Source: Amycolatopsis dendrobii (lineage in GTDB: Bacteria > Actinomycetota > Actinomycetes > Mycobacteriales > Pseudonocardiaceae). Taken from it: 64,000 nucleotides of DNA. The translations under genes were made by a program, and so were the position numbers. Below are positions 30,995-39,436 of the stretch, one piece after another. Positions within the stretch are counted from its first letter, which is position 1; the number at the start of each line of letters is the position of its first letter. Below the pieces are notes generated by a model. That model saw only the letters and a list, made by a program, of their open reading frames with translations, ran no database searches and was not told where the DNA came from. The DNA is taken from assembly GCF_014145675.1 (NCBI RefSeq), contig NZ_JACGZW010000006.1:372001-436000 (forward strand), in the 5' to 3' direction.

Positions 30995-31821
30995 CGGCGA
31001 AGACTGATCGGCGGAACCGTCGCCCCGCGCAACGTCAGAGCGTCAACCGACACCGGCCGGTACGGCAGGGCCGCCAACCGCTCCACCATGGTCTCCACCG
31101 GCACTTCCCCGTCCGCCCCGAAGAAAAACGCCCACTCGTGCTCCGGCGACCCGAAGTAAACCGGCGTCGGGAAAACCTCCTCGAAGCGGCGCCAGCATTT
31201 CACCAACGTCGAGTTCCGCCACAACGTCGGACACCCGCCCTGATACGCCACCACCCCGCCAGGGGCCAGCAGCGACCGGCACTGCGTCAGGAATTCCCTA
31301 CCGTACAACCGATTGTGCTGAGCATCGGTGTCGTCCTGCTCATCCGGCAGATCGACCAAGACCACGTCGTACTTCTCCGCACAGGCGTGGACGTACTCCC
31401 ACCCATCGACGTAATGCACCCGAACCGGCCCCTCGCCACGCTCCGCCCGAGCCAGCTCAGCCGACGTGTACCCGTACGGAAGATGCTCCGCGCAAAGCCG
31501 AACCGCCTCCGCGTCGATGTCCACGTGGTCGACCGAAGCACCTGCCTCGGCCGCGATCTGGCACACCACGCCTTCGCTGGACCCGACGACCAAGACACGA
31601 TCCACAGTGGACGCCAGCAGCAACGCCGGAACCAGCAACGCCTCGTGATACACCAGCTGGCTGAACTCAGTGCTCTGCCGCTCGTCGTCGCAGAACAGCG
31701 AAATCCCTTGCGCCGTCTTGCCGATTACCAGGTGCTGGTAGGAAGTCCGCGTGTCGACCAGCACGTCCGAGACATGCCACCGCCGGGTCAGTCCAGCGCC
31801 GACTGGTTCCTCAATGTTCAA
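30991..31821 (-). CDS. speE: Spermidine synthase-like aminopropyltransferase
   Basis: This 276-residue Rossmann aminopropyltransferase transfers the aminopropyl group of decarboxylated SAM to a diamine. Typical segments are YQHLVIGKTAQGISLFCDDERQSTEFSQLVYHEALL, the VLVVGSSEGVVCQIAAE cofactor loop, HVDIDAEAV, and VVLVDLPDEQDD near the catalytic Asp. The start is a TTG overlapping the stop of the upstream decarboxylase (TTGA), with GAGGACAGGA as ribosome site. With the ODC-SpeD fusion upstream this gives a complete ornithine-to-spermidine route encoded by two genes. Confidence 0.88.
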   Translation of the reverse strand: MNIEEPVGAGLTRRWHVSDVLVDTRTSYQHLVIGKTAQGISLFCDDERQSTEFSQLVYHEALLVPALLLASTVDRVLVVGSSEGVVCQIAAEAGASVDHVDIDAEAVRLCAEHLPYGYTSAELARAERGEGPVRVHYVDGWEYVHACAEKYDVVLVDLPDEQDDTDAQHNRLYGREFLTQCRSLLAPGGVVAYQGGCPTLWRNSTLVKCWRRFEEVFPTPVYFGSPEHEWAFFFGADGEVPVETMVERLAALPYRPVSVDALTLRGATVPPISLRR

Positions 31822-33338
31822 CTGTCTTCCTGTCCTCTGTGGATAGTGGTCACCCGTGAAACACTCGCGCCGAGCAAGTCCCGCAACAACTGAACCGCCA
31901 GTTCCGGATCCGCCTTGTGCCCGCAGGTGAACACATCCACGAACGCCGACCCGCGCTCCGGGTAGGTGTGGATCGAAGCGTGCGACTCCGACAGCAACGC
32001 CATCGCCGTCACCCCGTGCGGTTCGAACTGCTTGTACGTCAGCTCGCACACCGTCGCGCCAGCCTTGTCCAGCACGCGTTCCAAGCTCTCGCACAGAAAC
32101 ACCGGGTCGTCGAGCAGCTCCGCGGCCACCCCGGAAAACTCCGCGAGCACATGCCGCCCAGCGAATTCCCCCACTCCACCGGCCTCCCCGCCGACGAAGT
32201 ACGACCGCAGCGGCGGAAACCCGTTGAACGACACCGAAGAATAACTTTGCGTGTACGCCCCAGCGTCCGGAATATCGACGTAATCCCCAGCCCGCAACGC
32301 CAACGGCAACCGATACGGCGTGCGCTGATAAAGCACGTCGTCCCCGTCGCACGTCGGCCCAGCGACCACAACGGGCCCGTCCGGACCGCCATCGTGCGCA
32401 GTGACCAATCGGTACGCGATCGCCTCGTTCTCCGTCTCGGCAAGCCCGCCGTACCGGCCGATGTCGAGGTACACCCAACGCTTCTCGTCCGCCGCGGACT
32501 TGCGCGACACCAGCACGACCTCGCTGCGAATCACCCCGGCCGACGCCACCACCGCCCGCCCCGGCTCGAACGACAGCTCAGGCACCACCGCGAAATGCCG
32601 CCCCACCGCGTCGCGAACAACGGCCGCGTACTCCGTCAACGGCGGCGGCTCGCTCAGATAGCCAACCGGAAACCCGCCGCCGATATTCAAGCCTCGCAAG
32701 GAAACCCCGCGCTCCGCCACCGCACGAGTCACCTCGCCCGCGGCAGCGATCCCGGCTTCCCAGGCCCGCGGATCACCATGCTGCGACCCAACGTGAAACG
32801 CGACCCCTTCCGGGTCCAGCCCCAGCTCCGCCGCCCGCGCCAGCAGGTCGACCGCCATCTCCGCGGAACAGCCGAACTTGCGCCCGAACGGCGTCTGCGA
32901 TCCAGGACTGTCCACGAGAATCCGGCACGAGACAGTCGATCCCGGCGCGAACTCCGCGAGCTTTTCCAAGTCTTCCAGGCTGTCGAAGGTAAACCGCCGC
33001 ACCCCCACGCGGTGCGCGAACTCGATGTCCCGCGCCTTCTTCACCGGGTTGCCATAGGACAGCGAATCGGGCCGCACCCCTTGCGCGAGACACAGCTCGA
33101 TCTCCTCGCGCCCCGCGACGTCGAATCCCGCTCCCGCTTGCCGAAGAACCCGCACGACCTCCGGCGCCGGATTAGCCTTGACCGCGTAGTACATCCGCGC
33201 TTCCGGCAGCGCCCGGCGAAGCCGCTCGCAGTTCCCGCGCACCACGTCAAGGTCCACGACCAGACACGGCGTCGGCGGCTGCCGCTCCTCCAGGAACGCC
33301 CGGCAACGTTCCAGAACCTGCGAGAACCCTTCAGTCAC
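31818..33338 (-). CDS. Ornithine/lysine-type decarboxylase fused to S-adenosylmethionine decarboxylase (SpeD)
   Basis: This 506-residue bifunctional protein has residues 1-385 as a fold-III PLP decarboxylase: PLP lysine Lys54 (YYAVKAN), HVGSQ, GGGFP, EPGR, and the CDGDD active-site Cys/Asp motif near residue 340. Residues 390-506 are a short bacterial SpeD: LLSESHASIHTYPERGSAFVDVFTCGHK, with Ser452 as the expected self-cleavage site that forms the pyruvoyl group. One chain thus makes putrescine and decarboxylated SAM, the two substrates of the SpeE encoded next. If the SpeD part self-cleaves, the decarboxylase stays joined to the SpeD beta chain. The start is GTG at 33338. The gene is coupled to speE. 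Confidence 0.9.
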   Translation of the reverse strand: MTEGFSQVLERCRAFLEERQPPTPCLVVDLDVVRGNCERLRRALPEARMYYAVKANPAPEVVRVLRQAGAGFDVAGREEIELCLAQGVRPDSLSYGNPVKKARDIEFAHRVGVRRFTFDSLEDLEKLAEFAPGSTVSCRILVDSPGSQTPFGRKFGCSAEMAVDLLARAAELGLDPEGVAFHVGSQHGDPRAWEAGIAAAGEVTRAVAERGVSLRGLNIGGGFPVGYLSEPPPLTEYAAVVRDAVGRHFAVVPELSFEPGRAVVASAGVIRSEVVLVSRKSAADEKRWVYLDIGRYGGLAETENEAIAYRLVTAHDGGPDGPVVVAGPTCDGDDVLYQRTPYRLPLALRAGDYVDIPDAGAYTQSYSSVSFNGFPPLRSYFVGGEAGGVGEFAGRHVLAEFSGVAAELLDDPVFLCESLERVLDKAGATVCELTYKQFEPHGVTAMALLSESHASIHTYPERGSAFVDVFTCGHKADPELAVQLLRDLLGASVSRVTTIHRGQEDS

Positions 33339-33362
33339 AACGCCCGAGTATAGGTGCCGGCT

Positions 33363-34118
33363 TCACCGAAGCAGCTCCGCGAGCCTCCGCCGAGCGAACC
33401 CTACGAACGGTACACAGTCCATTACTTGGCAGTCCGCCGCTCCGATCTTCCCCCGCCGCACGCCGCCCGTCTCCCCGAATTCCGCCCCGACCTGAGGAAA
33501 GAAGCGCCCGTTGTCGTCCCCGACGTCGTCGGTCCGCACCCACACCCGCTCCCCGTCCACAAGGTACGGAAACCGCCGGACCTTCCGCCGATGATGCGGG
33601 ACGAGAGACTCGGCGTAATGCAGGAACGAGTTCCGGTCATGCCCTACCCCGAGCAGCAGGATCCGCGCCCGCTCCCGATACAGCCACTCGAACGGCGACC
33701 CCCGCCCCACCGCATACGCCAGCGGCTGCCGTCCAGTCACCTCCGCTGCCCGCTCCCCCACCGCAGCCACTGACGCCTGCGGATGCCGGCTGCGACAGCT
33801 GCCCTCCCACCCCAGCACCGCGTTGGGAATCGCTCCCATCGGCGTCGCCAGCCCCTCGTGAAACAACGGAACCCGCGCCCGCGCCTCATCCGCCTCGGCG
33901 TCCCCCGCATGCTCCGGAAACGGATCCGCCACCTGCGGCGTGAACGCGGGCGCCACCACCGTCCCCGCGGCTTGCAACAGCCCCCGAACCACCGCCTCCG
34001 CCCCGCCGTCCACCTCCCCGAACGCGGACAACGACGAATGCACGATCACCGCACCGCCGCTGACCCCCAGCTCCCGAAGCCCCGCACACACCGCGTCCGC
34101 GTCGACCACAACCGCCAC
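33363..34118 (-). CDS. AAC(3)-family N-acetyltransferase in polyamine operon
   Basis: This product of about 251 residues matches the aminoglycoside 3-N-acetyltransferase (Antibiotic_NAT) fold: GAVIVHSSLSAFGEVDGGAEAVVRGLL, AFTPQVADPF, SRHPQASVAAVGERA, and LLGVGHDRNSFLHYAE with the family His. The start at GTG 34118 is placed after the hairpin that ends the P450 operon, with GGGGAGA just upstream; a longer frame to 34190 runs through that hairpin. It leads the polyamine genes with a 24-bp gap, so the natural acceptor could be a polyamine or an amine derived from it rather than a drug (inference). Confidence 0.8.
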   Translation of the reverse strand: MAVVVDADAVCAGLRELGVSGGAVIVHSSLSAFGEVDGGAEAVVRGLLQAAGTVVAPAFTPQVADPFPEHAGDAEADEARARVPLFHEGLATPMGAIPNAVLGWEGSCRSRHPQASVAAVGERAAEVTGRQPLAYAVGRGSPFEWLYRERARILLLGVGHDRNSFLHYAESLVPHHRRKVRRFPYLVDGERVWVRTDDVGDDNGRFFPQVGAEFGETGGVRRGKIGAADCQVMDCVPFVGFARRRLAELLR

Positions 34119-34140
34119 GTTCTCCCCTGACCGGCCGATC

Positions 34141-34180
34141 GGCTCTGGCTCGGCACTCCGAAGAGCACCGAGCCAGAGCC
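34141..34180. terminator. 13-bp perfect hairpin after P450 gene
   Basis: GGCTCTGGCTCGG (34141-34153) pairs perfectly with 34168-34180 around a 14-nt loop. It lies 33 bases beyond the P450 stop on the minus strand and separates the P450/ABC operon from the polyamine operon. Confidence 0.8.
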
Positions 34181-34212
34181 GGACAATCAACTGCGAGGGA
34201 GCCGCCTCGACC

Positions 34213-35403
34213 TCACCAAGCGACGGGCAACCGCAAAACCCCGTAAATATTCTGCACCTCAGGCCGCAACGAAACTTCCCCCGCCACCCGCAACCCGGGA
34301 AACCTCCGGGCCAGCGCGGGCAACGCCACCGTCATCTCCACCCGAGCCAGCTGCTGCCCCAAACACTGATGAATCCCATGCCCGAACCCGACCTGCCCCG
34401 CCGCGACCCGCCGGACATCCAGCTCGTCCGGCCGCTCGAACTTCTCCGGATCCCGATTGGCCGCCTGCACCGACAGCACCACCGTCTCCCCCGCCCGGAT
34501 GACCTGCCCGCCGACCTCGACATCCTCCAGCGCGGCCCGCACCCCGGTATGCGCGATGGACAGGTACCGCATCAACTCCTCGACCGCACCGCCGGCGGCG
34601 TCCGGTTCATCCCGCACCACCGCCCACTGCGCCGGATTGCGCAGCAACGCATACGTCCCCAGCGCCAGCATGTTCGCCGTTGTGTCCAGCCCAGCCGCGA
34701 GCAGGAACGTCCCCAGCCCCGCCAGTTCCTCGTCAGTCAGATCGCTGCCGGTCAGGTCGCTGAACAGATCGTCCGTGGGCGCGGCCCGCTTAGCCGGTAC
34801 CAGCGAAGCCACATACTCCTGCAACTGGCCATAAGCAGTCATCCTTTCCTCTTCGGAAAGAGCAACGTCGCTGATCGCCGCGGCATACCCCAGAAAAGAA
34901 GCCCGATCCGAATAAGGCACCCCGAGCAATTCGCAAATCATCACCGCGGGCACCGGATGCGCGTAAGCCTCGAGCAGATCGACCCCCGGTCCGGCCTTTT
35001 CCATCGCGTCCAGGTACTCGTCGGCGACCTCGGCGACCCGATCGCCGAGCAACCGCATCCGCCGCACGGTGAACTTCCCCGTCAGCAGCTTCCGGAACCT
35101 CGTGTGCTCCGGCGCGTCGATTCCGGTCATGTCTCCCACCGGAGCGGACGGCAATTCCGGGAACTGCTCCATCCCGGGAAACGGATAGTGCCACAATTCG
35201 TACCGATTGCTGAACCGCTGGTCCGCCAGAATCGCCCGGACCTCCGCGTGCCCGGTGGCCAGCCAGCCCACGTGCCCGTCCGGGAACGCCATCCGCGTCA
35301 GCGGAGCCCGCTCCCGCACCGCGGTCAGCGAAGGCGGAGGATCGAACGGGCATCCCTCCGCCCGCCCCATCGGAACCCCTTGCACGATCTCCTCGCCAGT
35401 CAT
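34213..35403 (-). CDS. Cytochrome P450
   Basis: This 396-residue soluble actinobacterial P450 (CYP105/107-like size) has the I-helix motif LLAAGLDTTANM, the K-helix ExxR (VEELMRYLS), NRDPEKFERPDELDVRR and the heme loop FGHGIHQCLGQQLAR with the Cys ligand. The start is an ATG at 35403 with AAGGGGG eight bases upstream; longer frames are shadow sequence. It follows the DrrB-type permease by 14 bp, so it is co-transcribed with the exporter. The substrate is unknown. Ferredoxin and reductase genes are not next to it. Confidence 0.93.
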   Translation of the reverse strand: MTGEEIVQGVPMGRAEGCPFDPPPSLTAVRERAPLTRMAFPDGHVGWLATGHAEVRAILADQRFSNRYELWHYPFPGMEQFPELPSAPVGDMTGIDAPEHTRFRKLLTGKFTVRRMRLLGDRVAEVADEYLDAMEKAGPGVDLLEAYAHPVPAVMICELLGVPYSDRASFLGYAAAISDVALSEEERMTAYGQLQEYVASLVPAKRAAPTDDLFSDLTGSDLTDEELAGLGTFLLAAGLDTTANMLALGTYALLRNPAQWAVVRDEPDAAGGAVEELMRYLSIAHTGVRAALEDVEVGGQVIRAGETVVLSVQAANRDPEKFERPDELDVRRVAAGQVGFGHGIHQCLGQQLARVEMTVALPALARRFPGLRVAGEVSLRPEVQNIYGVLRLPVAW

Positions 35404-35417
35404 CCCCCATGCCCCCT

Positions 35418-36233
35418 TCAGTGTGCGTATTCGCGATTGAAAAGCTTCTTGGACCAGAGATAGCCGCCGATGCCCATCACGGCGCACCAGCCGAGCGCGA
35501 ACCACAGGTGGTTGCCGAGCGGCTTGTCGAGCAGCAGCGCACGCAGGGTCTCGATGATCGGCGTGAACGGCTGGTATTCGGCGAACCACCGCAGCGCGCC
35601 CGGCATCGAGTCGGCCGGCACGAACCCGCTGCCAAGGAAAGGCAGCAGCAGCAACGGCATCGGCGTGTTGCTGGCCGATTCGACACTCTTGCTCACCTGT
35701 CCGAGCGCGACGCACAGCCACACCAGCGCGAGTGCCACCACCACCAGGAAGCCGACCGCGGCGAACCACGAACCGACCCCGGCGGCGGGCCGGAACCCGA
35801 CCAGCAGCGCGACCCCGGTGACCACCACGAGCCCGAACAACGCTTGCAGCACACTGCCGAGCACGTGCCCGGTCAGCACCGAAACCCGCGCGATGTGCAT
35901 GGTCCGGAACCGGGCGATGACCCCCTCGGTCAGGTCCATCGCCACCGAAATCGCCGTGCCCTGCACGGTGGCGGTGATGGTCATCAGCAGGATCGTCGGC
36001 GCGACGAAGTTGGCGTACTCGGCTCTGCCGCCGCCCGCCCCGCCTAACCCGGCGCCTAGCGTGCCGCCGAAAACGTAGACGAACAGCAGCAGGAACACGA
36101 CCGGCATTCCGACCAGCATGATCGTCAGCGACGGATACCGGAGCATGTGCTTGAGGTTCCGGCGCAGCATGGTCAGCGAATCGCGCACCGGGTGGAACCG
36201 CAGATCCGGTCCGGCGAGAGCGGGAGCAGTCAT
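35418..36233 (-). CDS. ABC-2 type permease (DrrB-like)
   Basis: This 271-residue membrane protein has six transmembrane helices and the ABC-2 layout: an N-terminal cytoplasmic HPVRDSLTMLRRNLKHMLRYPSL, helix pairs from SLTIMLVGMPVVFLLLFVYVFGG onward, and the conserved PLLLLPFLGSGFVPADSMPGALRWFAEYQPFTPIIETLRALLL region. It is the membrane half of a daunorubicin-resistance-type exporter with the ATPase upstream (ATGA overlap). Confidence 0.9.
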   Translation of the reverse strand: MTAPALAGPDLRFHPVRDSLTMLRRNLKHMLRYPSLTIMLVGMPVVFLLLFVYVFGGTLGAGLGGAGGGRAEYANFVAPTILLMTITATVQGTAISVAMDLTEGVIARFRTMHIARVSVLTGHVLGSVLQALFGLVVVTGVALLVGFRPAAGVGSWFAAVGFLVVVALALVWLCVALGQVSKSVESASNTPMPLLLLPFLGSGFVPADSMPGALRWFAEYQPFTPIIETLRALLLDKPLGNHLWFALGWCAVMGIGGYLWSKKLFNREYAH

Positions 36234-37189
36234 CGGGAAGTCACCTTTTCGTCAGTGGGGTTGCCAGTCAGGGCAAGGAAAACGTCGTCGAGATCGGGGG
36301 TGTGCACGGACAGTTCGCCGACCTTCACCGACAACGCGTCGAGCCGGTCGATCACCGTCTTGAGCGACTGCAGGCTGCCGTCGCTGGGCACGCGCAGCAC
36401 CAGCGCGTCGTTCTGCCGCGAAGCCTCGCTCAGCGCCCGCTGGGCGCGCCCGAGGTCGGCCTCGTCTTCGAAGCGCAACTGGACGTGGCCGCCGGGGATC
36501 TGGCGCTTGAGCTCTTCCGCGGTGCCTTCGGCGACGATCCGCCCGCGGTCGAGCACCGCGATCCGGTCGGCGAGTTCGTCGGCCTCTTCGAGGTATTGCG
36601 TGGTAAGGAAAATCGTGACCCCGCCGGCCACCAGCTTGCGCACGATCTCCCACATCGCGCGGCGGCTGCGCGGGTCGAGGCCGGTGGTCGGCTCGTCGAG
36701 GAAGATCACCTGCGGGCTGCCGACCAACGTCAGCGCCAGGTCGAGCCGCCGCCGCATGCCGCCGGAGTACGTCGACACCGGCTTCTTCGCCGCTTCGACG
36801 AGATCGAACTGTTCGAGCAGCTCCGCCGTGCGCTGCCGCCGGGCGGTCCGGTCGAGGTGGTGCAGATCCGCCATCAGCAGCAGGTTTTCCTCGCCGGTCA
36901 GCAGATTGTCGACGGCGGAGAACTGCCCGGTGACCCCGATCGAGGCGCGCACCCCGTCCGCTTCCGCGGCGAGGTCGTACCCGGCGACCCGCGCCGCACC
37001 GGCGTCGGCATTGATCAAAGTGGACAGAATCTTCACCGTGGTGGTCTTGCCCGCGCCGTTCGCGCCGAGCAGCGAGAAGACCGTGCCGCGGGCGACCGTG
37101 AGGTCGATGCCGTCGAGCACGACGTGGTCGCCGAAGGATTTGCGGAGTCCGGTCGCGGCGATCGCCGGCCGGGAATGGTTGCTGGACAT
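36230..37189 (-). CDS. ABC transporter ATPase (DrrA-like)
   Basis: This 319-residue ATPase has Walker A GANGAGKTTT, Q-loop GVTGQFSAVDNLLTGEENL, signature STYSGGMRRRLDLALTLVGSPQVIFLDEPTTGLDPRSR and H-loop TTQYLEEAD. It also has the C-terminal DrrA extension (VGELSVHTPDLDDVFLALTG). The GGGGAG ribosome site gives the start at 37189. With DrrB it forms a drug or lipid exporter. The DUF4097 protein upstream (21-bp gap) and the P450 downstream share the operon. Confidence 0.95.
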   Translation of the reverse strand: MSSNHSRPAIAATGLRKSFGDHVVLDGIDLTVARGTVFSLLGANGAGKTTTVKILSTLINADAGAARVAGYDLAAEADGVRASIGVTGQFSAVDNLLTGEENLLLMADLHHLDRTARRQRTAELLEQFDLVEAAKKPVSTYSGGMRRRLDLALTLVGSPQVIFLDEPTTGLDPRSRRAMWEIVRKLVAGGVTIFLTTQYLEEADELADRIAVLDRGRIVAEGTAEELKRQIPGGHVQLRFEDEADLGRAQRALSEASRQNDALVLRVPSDGSLQSLKTVIDRLDALSVKVGELSVHTPDLDDVFLALTGNPTDEKVTSR

Positions 37190-37210
37190 AGGTTTCTCCC
37201 CAAGCTGTGA

Positions 37211-38056
37211 TCAGGAACGGTGGATGACGATCTCGCCGAACGCCGTGTGCCCGCGGACCTCGACGGTCTCCTTGGACTCGCCCGCGCCGCTCGAGGTCTC
37301 CAGCTGGTTGCGCACGTGGCCGAAGTTGGTCTTCACGTCGAGCCAGGCCGCGGTGCCCTCCGCGATACCGATCCGCAGGTCGCCGATCGCGCTCTCCAGC
37401 AGGACCGAACCGCGCACGACCTCGCCGAGCCGGATGGCCCCGTTGGACGTCTTCGCGTCGACCCCGGCGCCGGCGTGCTCGACCGTGATGTCGCCGTTGG
37501 CCGCACGCACCCGGACCTCGTCGCCCGCGGACTCGATCGTGGTGTCTCCGTTGGAGTTCTTGACGACCACGGTCCCGTCGACCGGGCCGAGCCGGACCTT
37601 CCCGGACGACGTGGAGACCTCGGCGTCGCCGGCGACCTCCTCGACCGTCACATGGCCGACCGAGGTGTCGACGCGCAGCGGGCCGGTGCGGTCGAGGCTG
37701 ACGTTCCCCGCCGCGGTCTTGAACCGCGACTGCCCGAGCTGCCCGGTGCTCTGGAACGCACCCGCCTGCACCTCGGCGGCGATCCGCGAGCCTGCGGGCA
37801 GTTCGACCGTCACGTCGACCGAGCGGGTCTTGCGGGAGAAGTCGAACGCCCGCATCTTCGGGCCGGTGACGTGCAGCATGCCGTTGCTGTAGTCGACGCG
37901 GATCTGCTTCGCGGTCTTGACGTCGGACGAGTCCGTCTCGTCGGTCGGACGGACTTCCACGACCGTGTCGGCGCGGTCGCTCGCGGCGAACCGGACGTGG
38001 CCGACGCCGAGGTCGAGGGTGACGGAAATCGGGTCGGGCGTGTCGAATTTAGGCAT
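37211..38056 (-). CDS. DUF4097-family beta-helix-like protein
   Basis: This 281-residue protein consists of repeated beta-strand rungs (VELPAGSRIAAEVQAGAFQS, RTGPLRVDTSVGHVTVEEVAGDAEVSTSSGKVRLGPVDGTVVVKNSNGDTTIE), the pattern of DUF4097/adhesin-like putative beta-helix domains. There is no signal peptide or membrane helix, so it is cytoplasmic. Such genes are often placed beside transport ATPases or PspC-type stress genes, and here it precedes drrAB. The start is the ATG at 38056 with GTGGGGAC upstream; an alternative GTG at 38068 lies in the ribosome site. Confidence 0.8.
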   Translation of the reverse strand: MPKFDTPDPISVTLDLGVGHVRFAASDRADTVVEVRPTDETDSSDVKTAKQIRVDYSNGMLHVTGPKMRAFDFSRKTRSVDVTVELPAGSRIAAEVQAGAFQSTGQLGQSRFKTAAGNVSLDRTGPLRVDTSVGHVTVEEVAGDAEVSTSSGKVRLGPVDGTVVVKNSNGDTTIESAGDEVRVRAANGDITVEHAGAGVDAKTSNGAIRLGEVVRGSVLLESAIGDLRIGIAEGTAAWLDVKTNFGHVRNQLETSSGAGESKETVEVRGHTAFGEIVIHRS

Positions 38057-38132
38057 GGTTGTCCCCACGTTTCGGATAGGTGTGCCGTCTCCGCAGGTCA
38101 GAGACGGGTGAAGGAGTCAGCGAAGAAGGGAG

Positions 38133-38654
38133 CTACCGGACCCAGCCGGTGAAGCTCTGCTTGGAAAACGTGCCGCCGGGCGATTCGAACCGCTGTTCGC
38201 GTTCGGGCCGCTGCTGCAGCGCCGCGGTGGCCGCCCGGACGAGCCAGGCGTTGACCGACCGGCCCTCCTTGGCGGCGGCCTCCTCGACCGCGGCCTTGAG
38301 CTGTTCGGGCAGCCGCACGTTGATCCGCGCGGACGGCCCGTCCTCGGAGAACAGCGGTTCGGCTTCCGGAGCCGGTTCGGCCGCGGGAGCCGCGGCCGGT
38401 GCGGGTTCGGCGGGCGGCGCGGTCACGACGAAGTTCGGGTCGCGGCCGCGCAGACGCAGTTCGACCGAGCCGGGCGCGAGGTCCCGGGTGATCTCGTCGA
38501 CGGCGCCGGACAGGGTGTCCAGGAGGGTCATCCGGATCGCCGATTCGAGCGATCCGGTGAGCCGCTCGACCAGCGCGCGTCCCTCTTCGCCGCCGGCCTC
38601 GGCCAGCGTCGCGAATTCCCGCCCGAGGTTGCTTACGTACGTGGTCAAGTCCAT
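38133..38654 (-). CDS. Ribbon-helix-helix protein, probable autoregulator
   Basis: The 173-residue product has an N-terminal helical part (MDLTTYVSNLGREFATLAEAGGEEGRALVERLTGSLESAIR), a central Pro/Ala/Glu-rich linker (PAEPAPAAAPAAEPAPEAEP) and a C-terminal ribbon-helix-helix: ARINVRLPEQLKAAVEEAAAKEGRSVNAWLVRAATAAL. It resembles HicB/Arc-type DNA-binding proteins, but no toxin gene is adjacent. Its start is followed upstream by eight TGGCAC-type direct repeats with 11-bp phasing, a layout used by ribbon-helix-helix proteins such as omega or ParG. It probably controls itself and the DUF4097-drrAB-P450 genes downstream. Confidence 0.75.
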   Translation of the reverse strand: MDLTTYVSNLGREFATLAEAGGEEGRALVERLTGSLESAIRMTLLDTLSGAVDEITRDLAPGSVELRLRGRDPNFVVTAPPAEPAPAAAPAAEPAPEAEPLFSEDGPSARINVRLPEQLKAAVEEAAAKEGRSVNAWLVRAATAALQQRPEREQRFESPGGTFSKQSFTGWVR

Positions 38655-38788
38655 GGCACCACTATGGCACACACTTGGCACCAACACAAGCCACCTTGGC
38701 TCAGATTGGCACCACTATGGCACCCAAGTCAGCAAAACAGCAGCTCAAGCACTGGCACCACCCCGAAAATCCGGCACCACGATGGCAC
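38654..38788. repeat. Iteron-like TGGCAC direct repeats upstream of RHH gene
   Basis: TGGCAC occurs at 38654, 38665, 38676, 38707, 38718, 38753 and 38783, with CGGCAC at 38772. The first three, the 38707/38718 pair and the 38772/38783 pair all have exactly 11-bp spacing. Several extend to TGGCACCACTATGGCAC. They begin at the RHH start codon and fill its promoter region. Confidence 0.8.
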
Positions 38789-38841
38789 CTCCCCCCGTCC
38801 CCCAGCCAGACACCCCCGCGCCCCGGCCCCGCTCCGCACCG

Positions 38842-38920
38842 CCCCAATGTGGCATTGGGTGCATGCGACGCACCCAATGTGGCGTTCGGTGCGCATAACG
38901 CACCCAATGCCACATTGGGG
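38842..38920. repeat. 79-bp nested palindromic element
   Basis: A perfect 21-bp inverted repeat (arms 38842-38862 and 38900-38920, core CCCCAATGTGGCATTGGG) flanks a third, slightly diverged copy of the same unit (38870-38892, CACCCAATGTGGCGTTCGGT). The element sits between the RHH promoter and the end of the MerR gene. It may be a bidirectional terminator or a dispersed intergenic repeat. The rest of the 345-bp gap (38655-38999) holds only the TGGCAC repeats. Confidence 0.8.
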
Positions 38921-38999
38921 CTTCCTCAGCAGCGTGCTGTGCGGCGCACCGGCCGCCGAGACGCGCCGGGCAAGGACATACGTGCTCCGGCCCGGCCGG

Positions 39000-39404
39000 C
39001 TACCTGACCGCCTTGGCGACCGGCAGCTCGACTCCGGCCCGGAACCCAGGGCACTCGTCCAGCGCGCCCTCGTGCCGACAGGTCATGAGATGCTGCAGAT
39101 AAGCCTGCGCGTCGAGCAGCCGGGCTGCCTGCTCCTGAATCGCCTCGATCCGGGACGCGACCGTGCTCCGCCAGTCACCGGACCGGCCGCGGACTCCGAG
39201 CAGCACGGCGATGTCGTCGAGGCTCAGGTGACCGGTCTCCCGCCAGGTGCGGATCAGTGCGATCCGGTAGAGCTGGTCCCGATCGTAGAACCGCCAGCCG
39301 GAGCGGCGGTGCGGTTCGATCAGGCCGCAGCTCTCCCAGTAGTGCAGCGTCGAGGGCGGCACGTCGAAGCACGCCGACACCTCGCCGATCGAGTACAGGT
39401 CCAT
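39000..39404 (-). CDS. MerR family transcriptional regulator
   Basis: This 134-residue protein has an N-terminal MerR winged helix (YSIGEVSACFDVPPSTLHYWESCGLIEPHRRSGWRFYDRDQLYRIALIRTWRETGHLSLDDIAVLLG) and a coiled-coil dimer helix (SRIEAIQEQAARLLDAQAYLQHLMTC). Two cysteines near the end (TCRHEGALDECPGF) could bind a metal or sense oxidation. A near-consensus IdeR box lies 33 bp upstream, overlapping the efeB stop codon, so the gene may be iron-controlled or read through from efeUOB. Confidence 0.88.
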   Translation of the reverse strand: MDLYSIGEVSACFDVPPSTLHYWESCGLIEPHRRSGWRFYDRDQLYRIALIRTWRETGHLSLDDIAVLLGVRGRSGDWRSTVASRIEAIQEQAARLLDAQAYLQHLMTCRHEGALDECPGFRAGVELPVAKAVR

Positions 39405-39436
39405 ACCTCATTGCACCGCACCTCGACCGCTAGAAG

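Noticed and set aside
38133..38788. RHH gene as a toxin-antitoxin pair
   Set aside because: No small toxin gene is adjacent on either side; the neighbours are DUF4097 and MerR genes.
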